Assembly: GCF_030272615.1 (NCBI RefSeq)
Contig: NC_081410.1
Coordinates: forward strand, 507,989,942-508,053,941
From: Cryptomeria japonica
Taxonomy: Eukaryota > Streptophyta > Pinopsida > Cupressales > Cupressaceae
DNA length: 64,000 nt
Direction of reading: 5' to 3'
Shown here: positions 12,245-23,970 of the stretch, piece after piece
How the letters are laid out: each line of letters begins with the position of its first letter
Position numbering within the stretch: position 1 is the stretch's first letter
Made by a program: the position numbers and the translations under genes
The notes under the pieces: model-generated
Database searches by the model: none
Told to the model about the DNA's origin: nothing
The model's input: only the letters and a program-made list of their open reading frames with translations

Positions 12245-13735
12245 TTGAAGAGTATGTATGTTGTTGATGAATATTTTGGAGAAATATACAAGGTATGTGA
12301 AACTTTGAGTAACCAGTATCATATTGAGTTTTTTGAGTTTCTAATACAAGATGGATTGTTGGTCAAGGGAGTGCAGTTGTGTATTCCTAAATGCTCCATG
12401 AGGTTAAATATTATTAGGGAAAAGCATTGTGGGGCTATGGCAGGTCATTTTGGTCTTGACAAGACCCTAGACCTTATGAAGAGACATTATTTTTGGCCTA
12501 AGTTGCAAACAGATGTGAGGAAATTTGTGGAAACATGTTTCATATGTCAAAAAGCCAAAGGGAAGTCTATAAATGCAGGTTTATATCAGCCTTTACCCAT
12601 CCCTTCTAGGCAATCAGAGAGCATAAGTATGGATTTTGTGTTGGGTTTGCCTAGAACAAGGAGAGCATTTGATAGTGTCCTTATAGTAGTGGACATGTTT
12701 ATTAAAATGGCTCATTTCTTGCCATGTAAGACTTCTTGTGATGCATCATATGTTGCAGACCTATTCTTCAAAGAGATAGTCTAGATACATGGATTGCCCA
12801 CAAACATTGTTTCAGATAGAGATGTGAAGTTCATAGGTCACTTTTGGAGGACTCTTTGGAAGAATTTGGGGACTAACCTATCTTTCTCATCATCCTACCA
12901 TCCTCAAACAGATTGGTAAAATAAGGTTGTCAATAGGTCATTAGGAAACCTTTTAAGGTGTTTAACAAGGCAACATGGAGATTTCTCATACAATGACACC
13001 ATAAATAGGAGTACCATTAAATCTCCTTTTCATATTATTTATGGCATACACCCATGGGGAGTGTTGGAGTTGAGAGATTTACCTAAAGAAGAAGCCATTA
13101 GTGCAGATGGTGAAGCCTTTGCATCAACCATTAAAGAGGTGCATGACCAATTCAAGCCTCTTCTCCAACAATCTACAGTGAATTATAAAGCTCATGTTGA
13201 TAAGAAAAAGAGAGATGTACATTTTAGTGTTGGGGATTTGGTATGGATACATTTGAAGAAGGAGATGATACTGAAAGGCAAATACACCAAACTTATGCAG
13301 AGGAAGATTGGACCATGTCATATAGTAAAGAAGTGTGGACAAAATGCCTATGAGATCCAAACTCCTCTTGATCTTGGATTATCACCTATTTTTAATCTGT
13401 GTGACCTTACACTTTTCAAAAGTGATGGCAATGCAGAAGAAGAAACAATGCAGGTTGTAGCAGACAATGGCATTCCAAAATAGGAACCACCTAAGTTGAG
13501 CAAAGTGTTTGACACTAGAGTCACATAGAATAAAAGGAACAAGGAGTGCATTGAGTACTTGGTGGCTTGGCAGGATAAACCAGACTCTGAGACATTTTGG
13601 ATGACAAGTGAGCAAATATCCAATCCTGGTGCGGATTTACAAACTCTGATCTCAAGTAGGCTTGAGATCTCTTCTCTCAGGGAGTATGATGCACCTCATG
13701 AACAAACTATTCTTGAACCTAAGGATGAGGACTAG
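12245..13735 (+). pseudogene. pol: G1 integrase with C-terminal chromodomain
   Basis: A zinc-binding HHCC motif (H.GAMAGHFG...CFICQ, about 12425-12548) is followed by the catalytic core: first Asp in SMDFVLGLP near 12630, second in VSDRDVK near 12812, and a damaged third region near 12905. A short stretch between 12975 and 13020 appears deleted. The GPY/F-like region (KIGPCHIV) is near 13300. The C-terminus (about 13500-13680: FDTRVT, YLVAWQDKP, TFWMT) is a chromodomain, which in chromoviruses steers insertion to particular chromatin. The frame runs to a TAG at 13733, inside the 3' LTR. Confidence 0.88.
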
Positions 13736-15242
13736 GATCATTAGGATGTGTTAGTGTACTATCTTATGTTTCATGTATGCAAATAAACCCCACCTTGTAA
13801 GCCCATGTCACCAATTAGGCAAATTTGAGAGGCCAATTGGGAAAATGTGGTAAAAAGGGGTAGTAGAATGTTTAGAGTTATGGTTGATAGGTTTTAAAAA
13901 AAATATATGTTTTTTTCCATGGTCCATGTGTGTGGATCCCAACCTTAGGAAGTATGACAACTTTTTGTGCAAAATTGCAAAAATGCAACTTTTGTAAAAT
14001 GCAACCTTTGAGTGCAAAAGTGCAACTCTTTGTAATTCAGTTGGGGAAGCCTTTCAATGGCTCCAAACTAACCCAAATTTCGTGGGGAACCATTGGAGAG
14101 TTGTATAATACTTGTGGGCTTGATTCCCAAGGTTTCTCATGTTGGAGTTGGATTTAATGAAGCAATAAAACTCCGAACAATTTAGTTTTCCCAAAATTTT
14201 TGAGTTTGTAAGCATTGTAAGAGACTGTACAAACGAATTGGAACCCCACATTCCATGGAATATATAGTGTGATGAATTAATTTTCTTTTGGTGGTTTCCT
14301 AAGTTCTTAATTGTTCAGGAGTAGAGAGAACCCTCCATTTTACTCACTGTGACCCAAAAATTTAGGGTTTGGAGAGGGTTTTGAACCAAAATGGCTTTAT
14401 CTTACACTCTGGTCCATTAGAAGACTCTTCCTTTGGAAGGATGTAGGATAAGCCTTTGTATTTTAGTGTTTTCATGTTTTTTTTGTAGGGGAGATCTTTT
14501 TGTGTGGATAAATGAATAGATTTAGGTAGGCATCTGTATGTGACTACATAGGAGAAGTTTTAGGATAGTCATCATAATTTGTCTTTGTGATGGATTCTAG
14601 GCATGCAGCCCTAGAATTAGAATTTTCTCACTACCACTCACATTCCTATTAAGTTGATTTTTTATTTGGTCTACTGGTAAAGGTAGTTGTTTTGGGAAAA
14701 AAGGGCTAATTTCTCCTATTAAGTCTCTTAGCCTCTGAGGGAACAGACCTTATGTTTGCAGATTTGACAAAACCACTTTGGGAATCTATATATCTTCCAA
14801 AAGGGTGTCCAAAATGATAAGTTGTTTGTATGGGTGTGTGGAATATTTTTGAGTTAATGTCAAAGCACCAGTCTAGAAGGGGTACTAGCTAGAGGGGTAG
14901 GTTTACAAATGAGTTATAAGGATTTGATACCCTAGATCAAAACCAGTGCTTGAAGTGGTCTTAGATGTTATGTGTTGGCCAAATACAAAAACCAAAGGAG
15001 TGAGGATCATCAGTAAAGCTTGTTTGAAGAGTTGAATCCTTTTACTCATCTTACCAGTAAATCCTATTCGAAGAGTTGAAGCCTGTTACTCATCATGAGT
15101 AGGCCTAAGACTAGGGAATGTGTGTGTAGTTTCATTCAAGGTGTAGAGTCCTTCCTTGCAAGACCCTTGTGAGTAGTGGAAGGGTCACTAACCTAACCTT
15201 ATTTGGGCTTATTAGTAGGTGTTTGGGTAGGCCTCTGCATCA
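13687..15242 (+). repeat. G1 3' LTR
   Basis: 1,556 bp from TGATGCACC to gcatca, collinear with the 5' LTR. Its first 49 bases are also the last codons of the polyprotein. The purine stretch just before it (about 13670-13686, ctcagggagta) is a weak PPT. Confidence 0.9.
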
Positions 15243-15247
15243 AACAA

Positions 15248-16403
15248 TGTGTCATGTAAACTTTGACTCATTGATTAAGATCAGTTCTAAACAAGCTATT
15301 AGAGATCTTCCTAAGATTGTTAAACCTATTAATCTATTTTGTAAAAAATGTTAGTTGGGTAAGCAAACAAGGATTTAATTCAAGAATAAATGGGATACAT
15401 TTGATGGATTATTGGATCTTGTGCATACTGACTTGTGTGGACCTACAAATATTAGAAGTGTTCAGGGTGATAGATACTTTATGCTACTAATTGATTATTA
15501 TTCTGGGATGATGTGGGTTCTTTTTGAAGGAAAAAATAGAAGCATTTGAGAAATTCAAGATATTCAAAGCTAAAGTTGAAACTGAGTCCGTATTGAAGCT
15601 GAAATGTTTGAGATCTGATAGAGGTGGAGAATTCTATTCTGATGAGTTCAATTCATTCTATGAGATGCATGGAATCAAAAGACAACTATCTGCTCCTAGA
15701 ACCCCACAACAGAATGGACTTGTTGAGGGAAAGAATCGTATTGTTTTGGATGTTGTAAGAACTATATTGATTGAAGGAATTGTTCCAAAGGTCTACTAGA
15801 GAGAAGCTATTAGCACTACAGTCTATACATTTAACATAATTCATATCAAAGGTGATACCGGTAAGACCCCTTATGAGCTTTGGTTTGGTCATGTTCCTAC
15901 TATGAAATATTTCAAAGTTTTTGGTAGAAAATGTTATATCAAGAGAGATGAGTATATTCGAAAGTTTGATGCTAGAATTGATGAAGGTGTCTTTTTGGGA
16001 TATTCTACAAAGAGAAAAGCCTACAAATGCTATAATAAGAGTCTAAGAAAGATAGTTGAGAGTACAAATGCGAAGGTGGAAGAGAACCGTAGGAAGGATA
16101 TTACAGCTTATGATGATGGTCAACATGTTGTTTTAGCTCCATTCAACCTGAAGAGCCTAAGTAGAATGATCTAGTAGAGACTGTTAATCTAGGTGTTGTT
16201 TCTACTGGTGATGATGTTTAGGAACCTGAGGATCAAAACAAATAGAAGACTCCAAGGTATGTTAAATTGAATGATTCTGAGATTATGATTATTGGTGATA
16301 AGAATAAACATGTGATGACTAGAAGAAGGTTAGCTATAGAAGAAGTATGTTTGATTTCTAAAGTTGAACCTAAAGATGTTGTTGAAGCTTGTAAAGATGA
16401 TAA
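15248..16403 (+). pseudogene. pol: C1 integrase
   Basis: Resumes from 7467 across G1. CHVNFDSLIKIS completes the GAG-pre-integrase domain; a CxxC-like FCKKC follows near 15340. Catalytic residues are visible: D in VHTDLCG near 15430, D in SDRGGEF near 15620, and E in VEGKNR near 15726. A frame change near 15520 and TAG stops near 15355, 15378 and 15799 inactivate it. The C-terminal part (FKVFGRKCYIK, GVFLGYS) runs past 16170 into the linker before RT. It is cut at 16403 by the R2/R3 insertion and continues at 24832. Confidence 0.88.
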
Positions 16404-16570
16404 TGTTAGGGGTCCCACAGATACTGAGAGGGGGGGTGAATCAGTATCTGACTAGTGATAAGATTTTCTTGAGTTAAAACATGCAGAACATAATATAACA
16501 GTGTACCGATATGCAAGAAATAATGCAATAAACAGAATCAAGAACATCCACATAAAAAGTACACCATAAC
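16404..16570 (-). repeat. R2 3' LTR fragment
   Basis: Matches the first ~166 bases (plus coordinates) of the LTRs at 18105 and 23971, starting tgttaggggtccc. It then jumps directly to sequence matching 22443 onward. The junction shows a deletion that removed the rest of this LTR, the PPT and all of ORF2 of R2. Confidence 0.85.
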
Positions 16571-16875
16571 ACAACATTAAATACCTTTTTCTACCTTGGA
16601 TGGATGATTGCTTGGAGTGTGCTTTCTTCTTGCTCAAGATGCTTTATCTTTGAATCTTCGCGCTCTCTGAAAATTTGAAATCACGGTGAAATGAAATGGA
16701 GCCAAAACCTTATTTTATAATGTCTTTTTGCCATTTACCACATTAATTGCATGTTGGTTAAGTATTCACTTAACATTGTCTGCCGGTAATAAGTAATTTT
16801 CAACTTCTTATCTCTAACCGAGGGAATAATTAGCACTTGTGTCATTTAATTGCCAAACCCTCAAGGAAATTTTCT
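16571..16875 (-). other. R2 spacer with promoter-like block
   Basis: Copy of the R3 spacer at 22443-22741, with few differences. It includes the TATA-like word (TATAAAATAAGG on the minus strand, about 16708-16719). In R2 the ORF2 it would drive has been deleted. No gene is present. Confidence 0.6.
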
Positions 16876-18033
16876 TCAATTTGATGAAGAACTTCCTGCC
16901 AGTGGAGCACCGCTCTGTCCTGCTGGTGAAGCATCACTTTGTCCTACCGGTGAAGCATTTGTTGGTTCTACTACTGGAGAAGTATTCCCAATATTTAGAT
17001 CTTCTTTTCTAATCCATTGCTTTGAGAATTCTTGCTTAACCTCTTCAACTTTTTCCTTACCTTTCAAGCTAGTACTTTTGTTGTCTATCGGTGTACTTTT
17101 ACTTCTACAAAATTTAGCAATATGCCCAATCTTGTTACATGCATAACAAGTTACATTATTCTTCTGAATAGCTTTCCCATAACCTATGCCAGTTTGTGTT
17201 CTGCATTGGTTTGATAAGTGTCCAAATCTTCCACAAACATAACATCTCACATTCATTTTGCATTTTTCAGAGTTATGACCAACTTTGTTGCATTTTGAAC
17301 ATTGACCGGTTGGTGTATTGATATTTTGATAATTCCTAGATCTACATTCATTTTCTCTAAGACCATACTTATTACAGTTAAAGCATCTTCCATTGAATTT
17401 ATAAGCATTAGGTTGTCTTACCGGTTTGCTGTGGTCTTGAGTATTTGTAGTACCGGAGCTTTCACCAACTTCAAAGCCAATTCCAGAAGTGTCACCTTTA
17501 GGTTTTTGATTCTTCAGCAAGGTACCAAGTTCCTCTGAGATTTTCTTGAATTTTTCTTTATGTTGATTTGCAGTTTCTAGTTCCCTTTCCAAGATTTCTT
17601 TTTGTCTCATCAGTTCATTTGAGTCATTCTAAGTATGCATCAAATCTATCTTCAACATGTCATTTTCATAGCTAAGTCTTGTGTTCTCATTTGCTGCGTC
17701 ACTTAGTCTTCTGGTCAATTCTTCTTCATTCTTCTTCCTATCCTCAATCTCTTTGCAAAATCTCATAGTCATATCCTGCATTTCATTTTTTGTTGTCATG
17801 ATCTCTTGTTTCAACTTGCTTGTCATATCATTAAGTGATTCCTTTTCATCATTCTCATTTTGCAGTTTTTCACAAAGTTCTCTTCTCTTATTTCTTGTAA
17901 CAGCAAAATTTTCTTGAAGTGCCTGAATGATATCCTGAGCTTCTCTCAAATCATCTTCTAATTTGATATTTTTCAATTTCTCTGCATCATAGTCTATAAG
18001 AGCTCCTTCAAGTTGCTTCATCATATTTTCCAT
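16876..18033 (-). pseudogene. R2 gag-like protein: coiled coil plus four CCHC knuckles
   Basis: Starts at ATG 18033 (an in-frame ATG also at 18060), about 70-75 bases inside the PBS. The first ~190 residues are highly charged and heptad-like, predicted coiled coil. Four CX2CX4HX4C knuckles follow; 2-4 are intact (CSKCNKVGHNSEKC, CYVCGRFGHLSNQC, CYACNKIGHIAKFC) and the first has H to L. The C-terminus holds short Ala-Ser-Pro-Gly repeats (SPVGQSDASPAGQS type). One TAG at 17629-17631 breaks it. No UBN2 or other capsid domain is seen, which is unusual for a gag. The nucleic-acid-binding role is inferred from the knuckles. Confidence 0.85.
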
Positions 18034-18090
18034 CTTTACCGGTATCAAGATCTTCCTCAAGTTGTTAGGGTTCTAGAAATAGAGGACCAA

Positions 18091-18102
18091 GCTCTGATAC
18101 AA
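18091..18102 (-). promoter_or_regulatory. R2 primer-binding site
   Basis: Minus-strand TTGTATCAGAGC, one base off TGGTATCAGAGC, lies two bases inside the shared LTR at 18105. It identifies 18105-18963 as the 5' LTR of R2. Confidence 0.8.
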
Positions 18103-18104
18103 AT

Positions 18105-18963
18105 TGTTAGGGGTCCCACAGATACTGAGAGGGGGGGGTGAATCAGTATCTGACCGGTGATAAGATGTTCTTGAGTTAAAACATGCAGAACATAATATAA
18201 TAGTGTACTGGTATGCAAGAAATAATGCAATAAATAGAATCAAGAACATCCACATGAAAAGTACACCATAACACAAGATGTTTAACAAGGAAATCCGGTG
18301 TGGGAAAAATTTCGGTGGGATTTGTGACCCACAATATTGACTCACTAGCCAATAAGAGAATATTACTTACAATAGGGGCCTGCACATGTAGGAAGGCCAA
18401 CTGCCTAGAGCTCACTACTCAATGGGAAGTCACACTGACTTACAATAAGGATTATATTAATCCAATGACTTGTATTGCTTTATAATAGCATCTTCAATGC
18501 TAGATTCGGTACCGGTTCTTGCTCTGTTCTTTACATATACCCTTGACCTATAATTCGCACATTAGGTCTACCTAATAATTTTCTTTATGCTTCTTACATC
18601 ACCTCTATCTCATATACAAATGTCTATAATGATCTCCTTTATATACAAGAATCATTTTACAATTTTCCAAGTCGGCTTAAAATAATAAACAAAATATTAC
18701 ATAATAAAAATCTTGTCAGCCTCTGTGTTTGTATACATGTTTTCTTTTGTACTGGTGTTGGTGTCCTTGTTGATGCTGGTGCACTATCTTGCCTATGTAA
18801 TGCTTTGTCAGTATGATGTCTTGTTGATGCCATAGGATTGCAAGGTTGCCTATAATACTTGTCGGTATGATGTCTTGTCGGTGTCATAGGATTGCAAGGT
18901 TGCCATCAATGACAAAACCTTCAATCACATACAATGTCTCATTGGAGTGTCCATATGCCAACA
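18105..18963 (-). repeat. Shared LTR: 3' LTR of R3 and 5' LTR of R2
   Basis: 859 bp, minus-strand TGTTGGCATATGG to CCCCTAACA. It collinearly matches 23971-24831. On one side is the R3 PPT (18964) and on the other the R2 PBS (18102), so one LTR serves two internal regions. It carries the near-end motif gattcacccccccctctcag. Confidence 0.9.
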
Positions 18964-19130
18964 ATCTCCCCCTTTTGCATTGATGGCAACACTCATGAGA
19001 AATTTCAAAAAGTATCCAAAATGTGTAGTCCAAAAAAAATGTTACCAAAAATGTTTACCAAAAATATGAGGGCTCCCCCTGAGCATATGATTCCTGTGTT
19101 TTGAACTTTCTCATCCCACTGCTCCCCCTT
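18964..19130 (-). promoter_or_regulatory. R3 polypurine tracts and PPT
   Basis: On the minus strand gcaaaagggggagat abuts the LTR start and is the PPT. Two further tracts, gctcagggggagcc near 19073 and ccaaagggggagcag near 19125, mirror the triple arrangement in R1 and C1. Confidence 0.8.
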
Positions 19131-19199
19131 TGGCATGAATGACAAAGGTTGTCAAGATGTCAGTAGAGTTTGTAGTTTCATCTATCCATATCCTCAACC

Positions 19200-22100
19200 C
19201 TATAGCTGGGTAGTTATTATCTGAAAAAGATCTCCCAAAATTAAGTTTAAACTATCCATAAATTTCTTACTATCTTTTATTGTTGTCTCAGTCCTCTTTA
19301 CTGTATCGGTGAGATGCTGCAAATGCTCTGCCAATGTTTTGTTTCCCTGTATTAGTGCCTCTGAGATTTCCTTCCTCAAAGATGCTAAATAGTCCAATCT
19401 TGGACTTAGTTTAGACCTCAGATTTTTTGCCTTGTTTATTATTCTTTCTTTTTCTATTTCCAGTTTGAGCAATTCTTCCTCAAAATTTGCTATCTTCTCT
19501 TCAAAAACTGATAATGAATCCTGTGAGTTGACAAAATTGTCTGCAAGCTTATTTATCTCATGCTGTGTCTTGCTTATTTTCTTGTTAATGTCTAAAGTCA
19601 AAAAGTTTGTTTTACATGTATCTTTATACAGATTTTTGTATTTTTTCAACAAACTACATAGTTCTGGTAGAAGTGTGTCAAAATCTCTGTTACACTTCTT
19701 TATTTCCTCATCAAAGAATTTATGTTTCTCTTTCTCTACCTTGTCCTTTACCAATTCTTCCTTTATTTTCTCAATGTTTTCAAAAATATATTTACACAAT
19801 GTGTCCAATTGTCCTAAAGAATATTTATTATAAATGTTACAGTTTGGAGCTATTGCCTTCAAAATTGGTATTGAATCATCTATTTCTTTATAAGCCTATG
19901 AACTACAGTCAGTTATTTTCTTAATGGAGTCAAGTAGTACCTCAGTCACATTTGTTGACTTGAATGTTGATGATGACCCAACAATATGAGTGCCGGTGGA
20001 AGTAACCATGCTTGTATTGACCTCTGGTAGGTCAGTTTGTGTCTACATTTCTTTTAGCACTGGTTTTCCTACTTCACTACTTATCAGTGGCACTATTTCC
20101 TTGTGAACTTGTTCCGGAGGCTTTAGCTCTGATGGTTTCTCTGAATGTTGTGTTGTCTCTATCTGTGCCTCAGATTCTACCTTTTTCTCTGTGTCCTCTG
20201 CTGGTTTCTCTGTTTCCCCTGCTACCGGAGGCTCATTAGCCATATCTGACTTATCATTTGTATCTTTATCAACTATTATGTTGATCTTTTGGGTATCAAC
20301 ATTTACAGTATATAGAACCTCAGAATTAGGATTGCTATCCTCTACATCCATACTTTCTACTGCCGGTTGATCTTTACTAGTTGTAATTTTTACCAGTGGG
20401 GGTAGGTTGTCTTTAACCTTTATGCTTGGTGGTCCACCAACTTTTCCTTTCCCCTTGTCCCTATCCTTCTGATATACTTTTATAGGCCTAGGTTTCCTAT
20501 ATTCTTCTTGTTTTTCCTTGTCAACCAGGAATATGTCCCAACCATCTTCTATTTCCTTTGTTACTTCAGTAACTCTTCCTGCCATCAGTGAAATATGCCG
20601 GTGTGCAGTAGAGAATACTGACCGGTTTGCCTGAGCAATCAAATCATCAATTTCCTTGGGAGATTTTACTGGATATACAGCAAGTTGTTTCTCTATTTTT
20701 ATTTTCTTATCTAATTCAATCACTGCTTGCCTTCTAGCTTCTAACCTTTTGTACAAATCATCAGGAATTTCATTCACTACGTCCATCAAAAATTTCTTAT
20801 ACATGTCCATATGCAGTATCACACCTTCTTCAACTTGCCCTTTCTCATCAGCAGATAGAGTTTCATAAATTTTCTCTATGTTTTTCACTTTTCCTTCTTT
20901 TGTGATTTCATTTAACAATATATCAAGAGGTGTCAAGTCACTGTTTGTCCTTTTCTTTTTCTTTGGTGTTAGCTTCTTCTTGGGGGTGACCTTTCTGACT
21001 GGAGATCTCATTGCTTGTTGCTTTTGCCTTGTCCTTCTAGGTGAAGGAGTGGTTGCCGGTGAGGGATCTCTTTTTCCAACAACTCTTTTAAAAGTTGTTG
21101 GCATGTCACCTTCAGAAGAAGTACCTATCAGTGATAGATGAGCTTCAGGTTGTGGAGCTGCCAACTCATCTTCTATTATGCCAGTTTTCTTTAGTACATC
21201 TTCCTTAATGGCCTTATCTTTCCTTGATCCTTTCCTCACAAATGCCTCAACCTTCTTTACTCTTTTCTTAGACTGTATTTGGCTTTCTATGGTCTCAGCA
21301 CTACCAAATACTTCTTCCTTGGGTTCATTGGGGGCTTCCAGAAGTGCTTTAGCATAAGTGTCAACTATGTGATCATCTATCTCATAGCCCATTTCCATTA
21401 CCCAAATTGTCCTTGGGATGACCGCTTCCATCCATATTTCATCTTTCTTAATAACAAAGCATATATTATCTTTGTATTTGTCTACTATTTTCTGGGATAA
21501 CCTTATTCTTTGCTTCATTTTGGCCTTCAGTGCTTGAAAAAAGTCATGACTATTGTTCTCCTTGTTCTCACCCATGGTATTAAACATTTTTGTCAATTGG
21601 TTTCCTACCGGTATGTCATATCCAAATTCTTTATAACCTATACCGGGAACCTATTTTTGTTATGTGTAGCATTAGACATACCAATAGATTTCCAAATTTG
21701 AAAGTTCCTTTCTTGTCCTTCTTTATCTTTCCAAGGTTGTCTATTAGTTCATCTTTTAACCATTCACAAATGTCAATTTTTGGATTGTCTGTTACCATAT
21801 CATAAGCACTCTTAATGCATAAACTTGAAACTGAGTTAAGTCTATTAGCATGAGTAGCTTTGTAACCCAATATCATACTTATGAATCTCACATTGATATC
21901 TTTTACATCATTAACCCTTAGAGATCTCTTATCGAAAGTTGCACTTGTTAGTTTTGTAACTAGGTCATTTGGAATCTTCTTGGTTTTGTCCGGTCTCTTA
22001 CCAGTGGTCAGTAACCCTATGATAGCTTTCATAGCTTCCTTGGTGATCTTATGGATTGCATCTAGCCAGAAAAATTCTCCATGAACTCTGCCTAACACTA

Positions 22101-22440
22101 TCCCAATCACATCCTTAGGCAATTCAGGAATGCTAAGGATTTCTGTGAATCTTAGGGTTTCAATAATCTTGTGTTCAGCTTTAACATTGCCGGTATCATC
22201 ACATATTATGGTTTTGTACATGGTTTTGATTTCCTCATCTCCCAACTCTTCAATGTTGCAGTGGATGTACATTCTAGGGTCTTCAGGATATACAACACCT
22301 TTAGGGATTTGAGAAAATGCACCTAAGGTATCATCCTTCTTTGCTATCTCCGGGACTAACTGAAATACAGGCCTAGGTCTTTTATTTACTTCAACAACAG
22401 TAGGGTTTTCTATGTATTCAATTGCAAAGGTGGATGCCAT
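19200..22440 (-). pseudogene. R3 ORF2, uncharacterised ~1,080-codon R-family protein
   Basis: Starts at ATG 22440 and reads leftward with one frame change near 21655 and TAG stops near 20042 and 19900, ending with a TAG at 19200. Otherwise the frame is open. Residues 1-260 form a possible globular region with LGRVHGEFFWLDAIHKI and VTKLTSATFDKRSLR. Then come IVDKYKDNICF and PRTIWVMEMGYE, a strongly basic Lys-Arg block (near 20940-21060), a Pro/Glu-rich acidic stretch (about 20050-20400), and a long coiled coil (about 19250-19860). There are no transmembrane, protease, integrase or RT motifs. R1 ORF2 has the same length and placement. I do not recognise the family; an env-like or captured-gene origin is possible. 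Confidence 0.8.
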
Positions 22441-22741
22441 GATTAAATACGTTTTTCTACCTTGGATGGATGATTGCTTGGAGTATGCTTGCTTCTTGCT
22501 CAAGATGCTTTAGCTTGGAATCTTCACACTTTATAAAAATTTGAAATCACGGTGAAATGAAATGGAGCCAAAACCTTATTTTATAATGTCTTTTCGCCAT
22601 TTACCACATTAATTGCATGTCGGTTAAGTATTCACTTAACATTGTCTGCCAGTAATAAGTAATTTTCAACTTCTTATCTCTAACTGATAGAATAATTAGC
22701 ACTTGTGTCATTTGATTGTCAAACCCTCAAGGAAATTTTCT
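22441..22741 (-). promoter_or_regulatory. Spacer with TATA-like box before R3 ORF2
   Basis: The 300-bp gap between the gag-like stop and ORF2 has no ORF. On the minus strand it holds TATAAAATAAGG at about 22574-22585, some 135 bases before the ORF2 ATG, in a T/A-rich context. The same block is kept in R2. This fits a separate internal promoter for ORF2; a splice site is an alternative. Inference only. Confidence 0.4.
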
Positions 22742-23899
22742 TCAATTTGATGAAGAACTTCCTGCCGGTGGAGCACTGCTCTGTCCTGCCGGTGAAGCAT
22801 CACTTTGTCCTACCGGTGAAGCATTTTTTGGTTCTACCAATGGAGAAGTATTCCCAATATTCATATCTTCTTTTCTAATCCATTGCTTTGAGAATTCTTG
22901 CTTAACCTCTTCAACTTTTTCCTTACCTTTCAAGCTAGTACTTTTGTTGTCTATTGGTGTACTTTTACTTCTACAAAATTTAGCAATATGCCCAATCTTG
23001 TTACATGCATAACAGGTTACATTATTCTTCTGAATAGCTTTCCCATAACCTATGCCAGTTTGTGTTCTGCATTGGTTTGATAAGTGTCCAAATCTTCCAC
23101 AAACATAACATCTCACATTCATTCTGTAGTTTTTAGAGTTATGACCAACTTTGTTGCATTTTGAAAATTGACCGGTGGGTGTATTGATATTCTGATAATT
23201 CCTAGATCTACATTCATTTTCTCTATGACCATACTTATTATAGTTAAAGCATCTTCCATTGAATTTATAAGCATTAGGTTGTCTTACCGGTTTACTGTGA
23301 TCTTGAGTATTTGCAGTACCGGAGCTTTCACCAACTTCAAAGCCAATTCCAGAAGTGTCACCTTTAGGTTTTTGATTCTTCAGCAAGGTACCAACTTCCT
23401 CTGAGCTTTTCTTGAATTTTTCTTTGTGTTGATTTGCAGTTTCCAGTTCCCTTTCCAAGATTTCTTTTTGTCTCATCAGTTCATTTGAGTCATTCTGAGT
23501 ATGCATCAAATCTATCTTCAACATGTCATTTTCATAGCTAAGTCTTGTGTTCTCATTTGCTGCATCACTTAGTCTTCTAGTCAATTCTTTTTCATTCTTC
23601 TTCCTATCCTCAATCTCTTTGTAAAATCTCATACTCATATCCTGCATTTCATTTTTTGTTGTCATGATCTCTTGTTTCAACTTTCTTGTCATATCATTAA
23701 GTGATTCCTTTTCATTATTCTCATTTTGTAGTTTTTCAAAGAGTTCTCTTCTCTTATTTCTTGCAACAGCAAAATTTTCTTGAAGTGCCTGAATGATATC
23801 CTAAGCTGCTCTCAAATCATCTTCTAATTTGATATTTTTCAATTTCTCTGCATCATAGTCTGTAAGAGCTCCTTCAAGTTTCTTCATCATATTTTCCAT
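22742..23899 (-). pseudogene. R3 gag-like protein: coiled coil plus four CCHC knuckles
   Basis: Second copy of the R2 protein, starting at ATG 23899, 58 bases inside the PBS. Coiled coil (about residues 1-190) then four knuckles. Here knuckle 1 has C to Y, knuckle 2 has lost its first and last Cys, and knuckles 3 and 4 are intact. A TAG at 23801-23803 breaks the coiled coil. Stops in R2 and R3 are at different places, so the intact parent had one continuous frame of about 385 codons. The tail has fewer Ala-Ser-Pro changes than R2. No capsid domain is visible. Confidence 0.85.
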
Positions 23900-23956
23900 C
23901 TTTACCAGTATCAAGATCTTCCTCAAGCTGTTAGGCTTCTGGAAATAGAGGACCAA

Positions 23957-23968
23957 GCTCTGATACCA
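23957..23968 (-). promoter_or_regulatory. R3 primer-binding site (tRNA-iMet)
   Basis: Minus-strand TGGTATCAGAGC is an exact match to the usual plant copia iMet site and sits two bases inside the 5' LTR at 23971. Confidence 0.9.
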
Positions 23969-23970
23969 AT

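Larger units (their letters stand above)
7468..15242 (+). mobile_element. G1: Ty3/gypsy chromovirus inserted in C1
   Basis: The element is 7.8 kb with LTRs 7468-9021 and 13687-15242 (1,554 and 1,556 bp). The flanks are aagaa (7463-7467) and aacaa (15243-15247), a 5-bp target duplication with one change, and joining them restores C1 coding sequence. Gene order is gag, protease, RT, RNase H, integrase, chromodomain, as in chromoviruses. All genes carry stops or frame changes. Confidence 0.93.

Noticed and set aside
20656-21805. Plus-strand hydrophobic ORFs that look like membrane proteins
   Set aside because: They are antisense to the charged ORF2 of R3. Lys/Glu-rich codons read backwards give Phe, Leu and Ser.
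684-22440. R1 ORF2 and R3 ORF2 as arms of one large inverted repeat or a TIR transposon
   Set aside because: They are diverged copies in two separate LTR elements with own LTRs; a hairpin origin is not needed.
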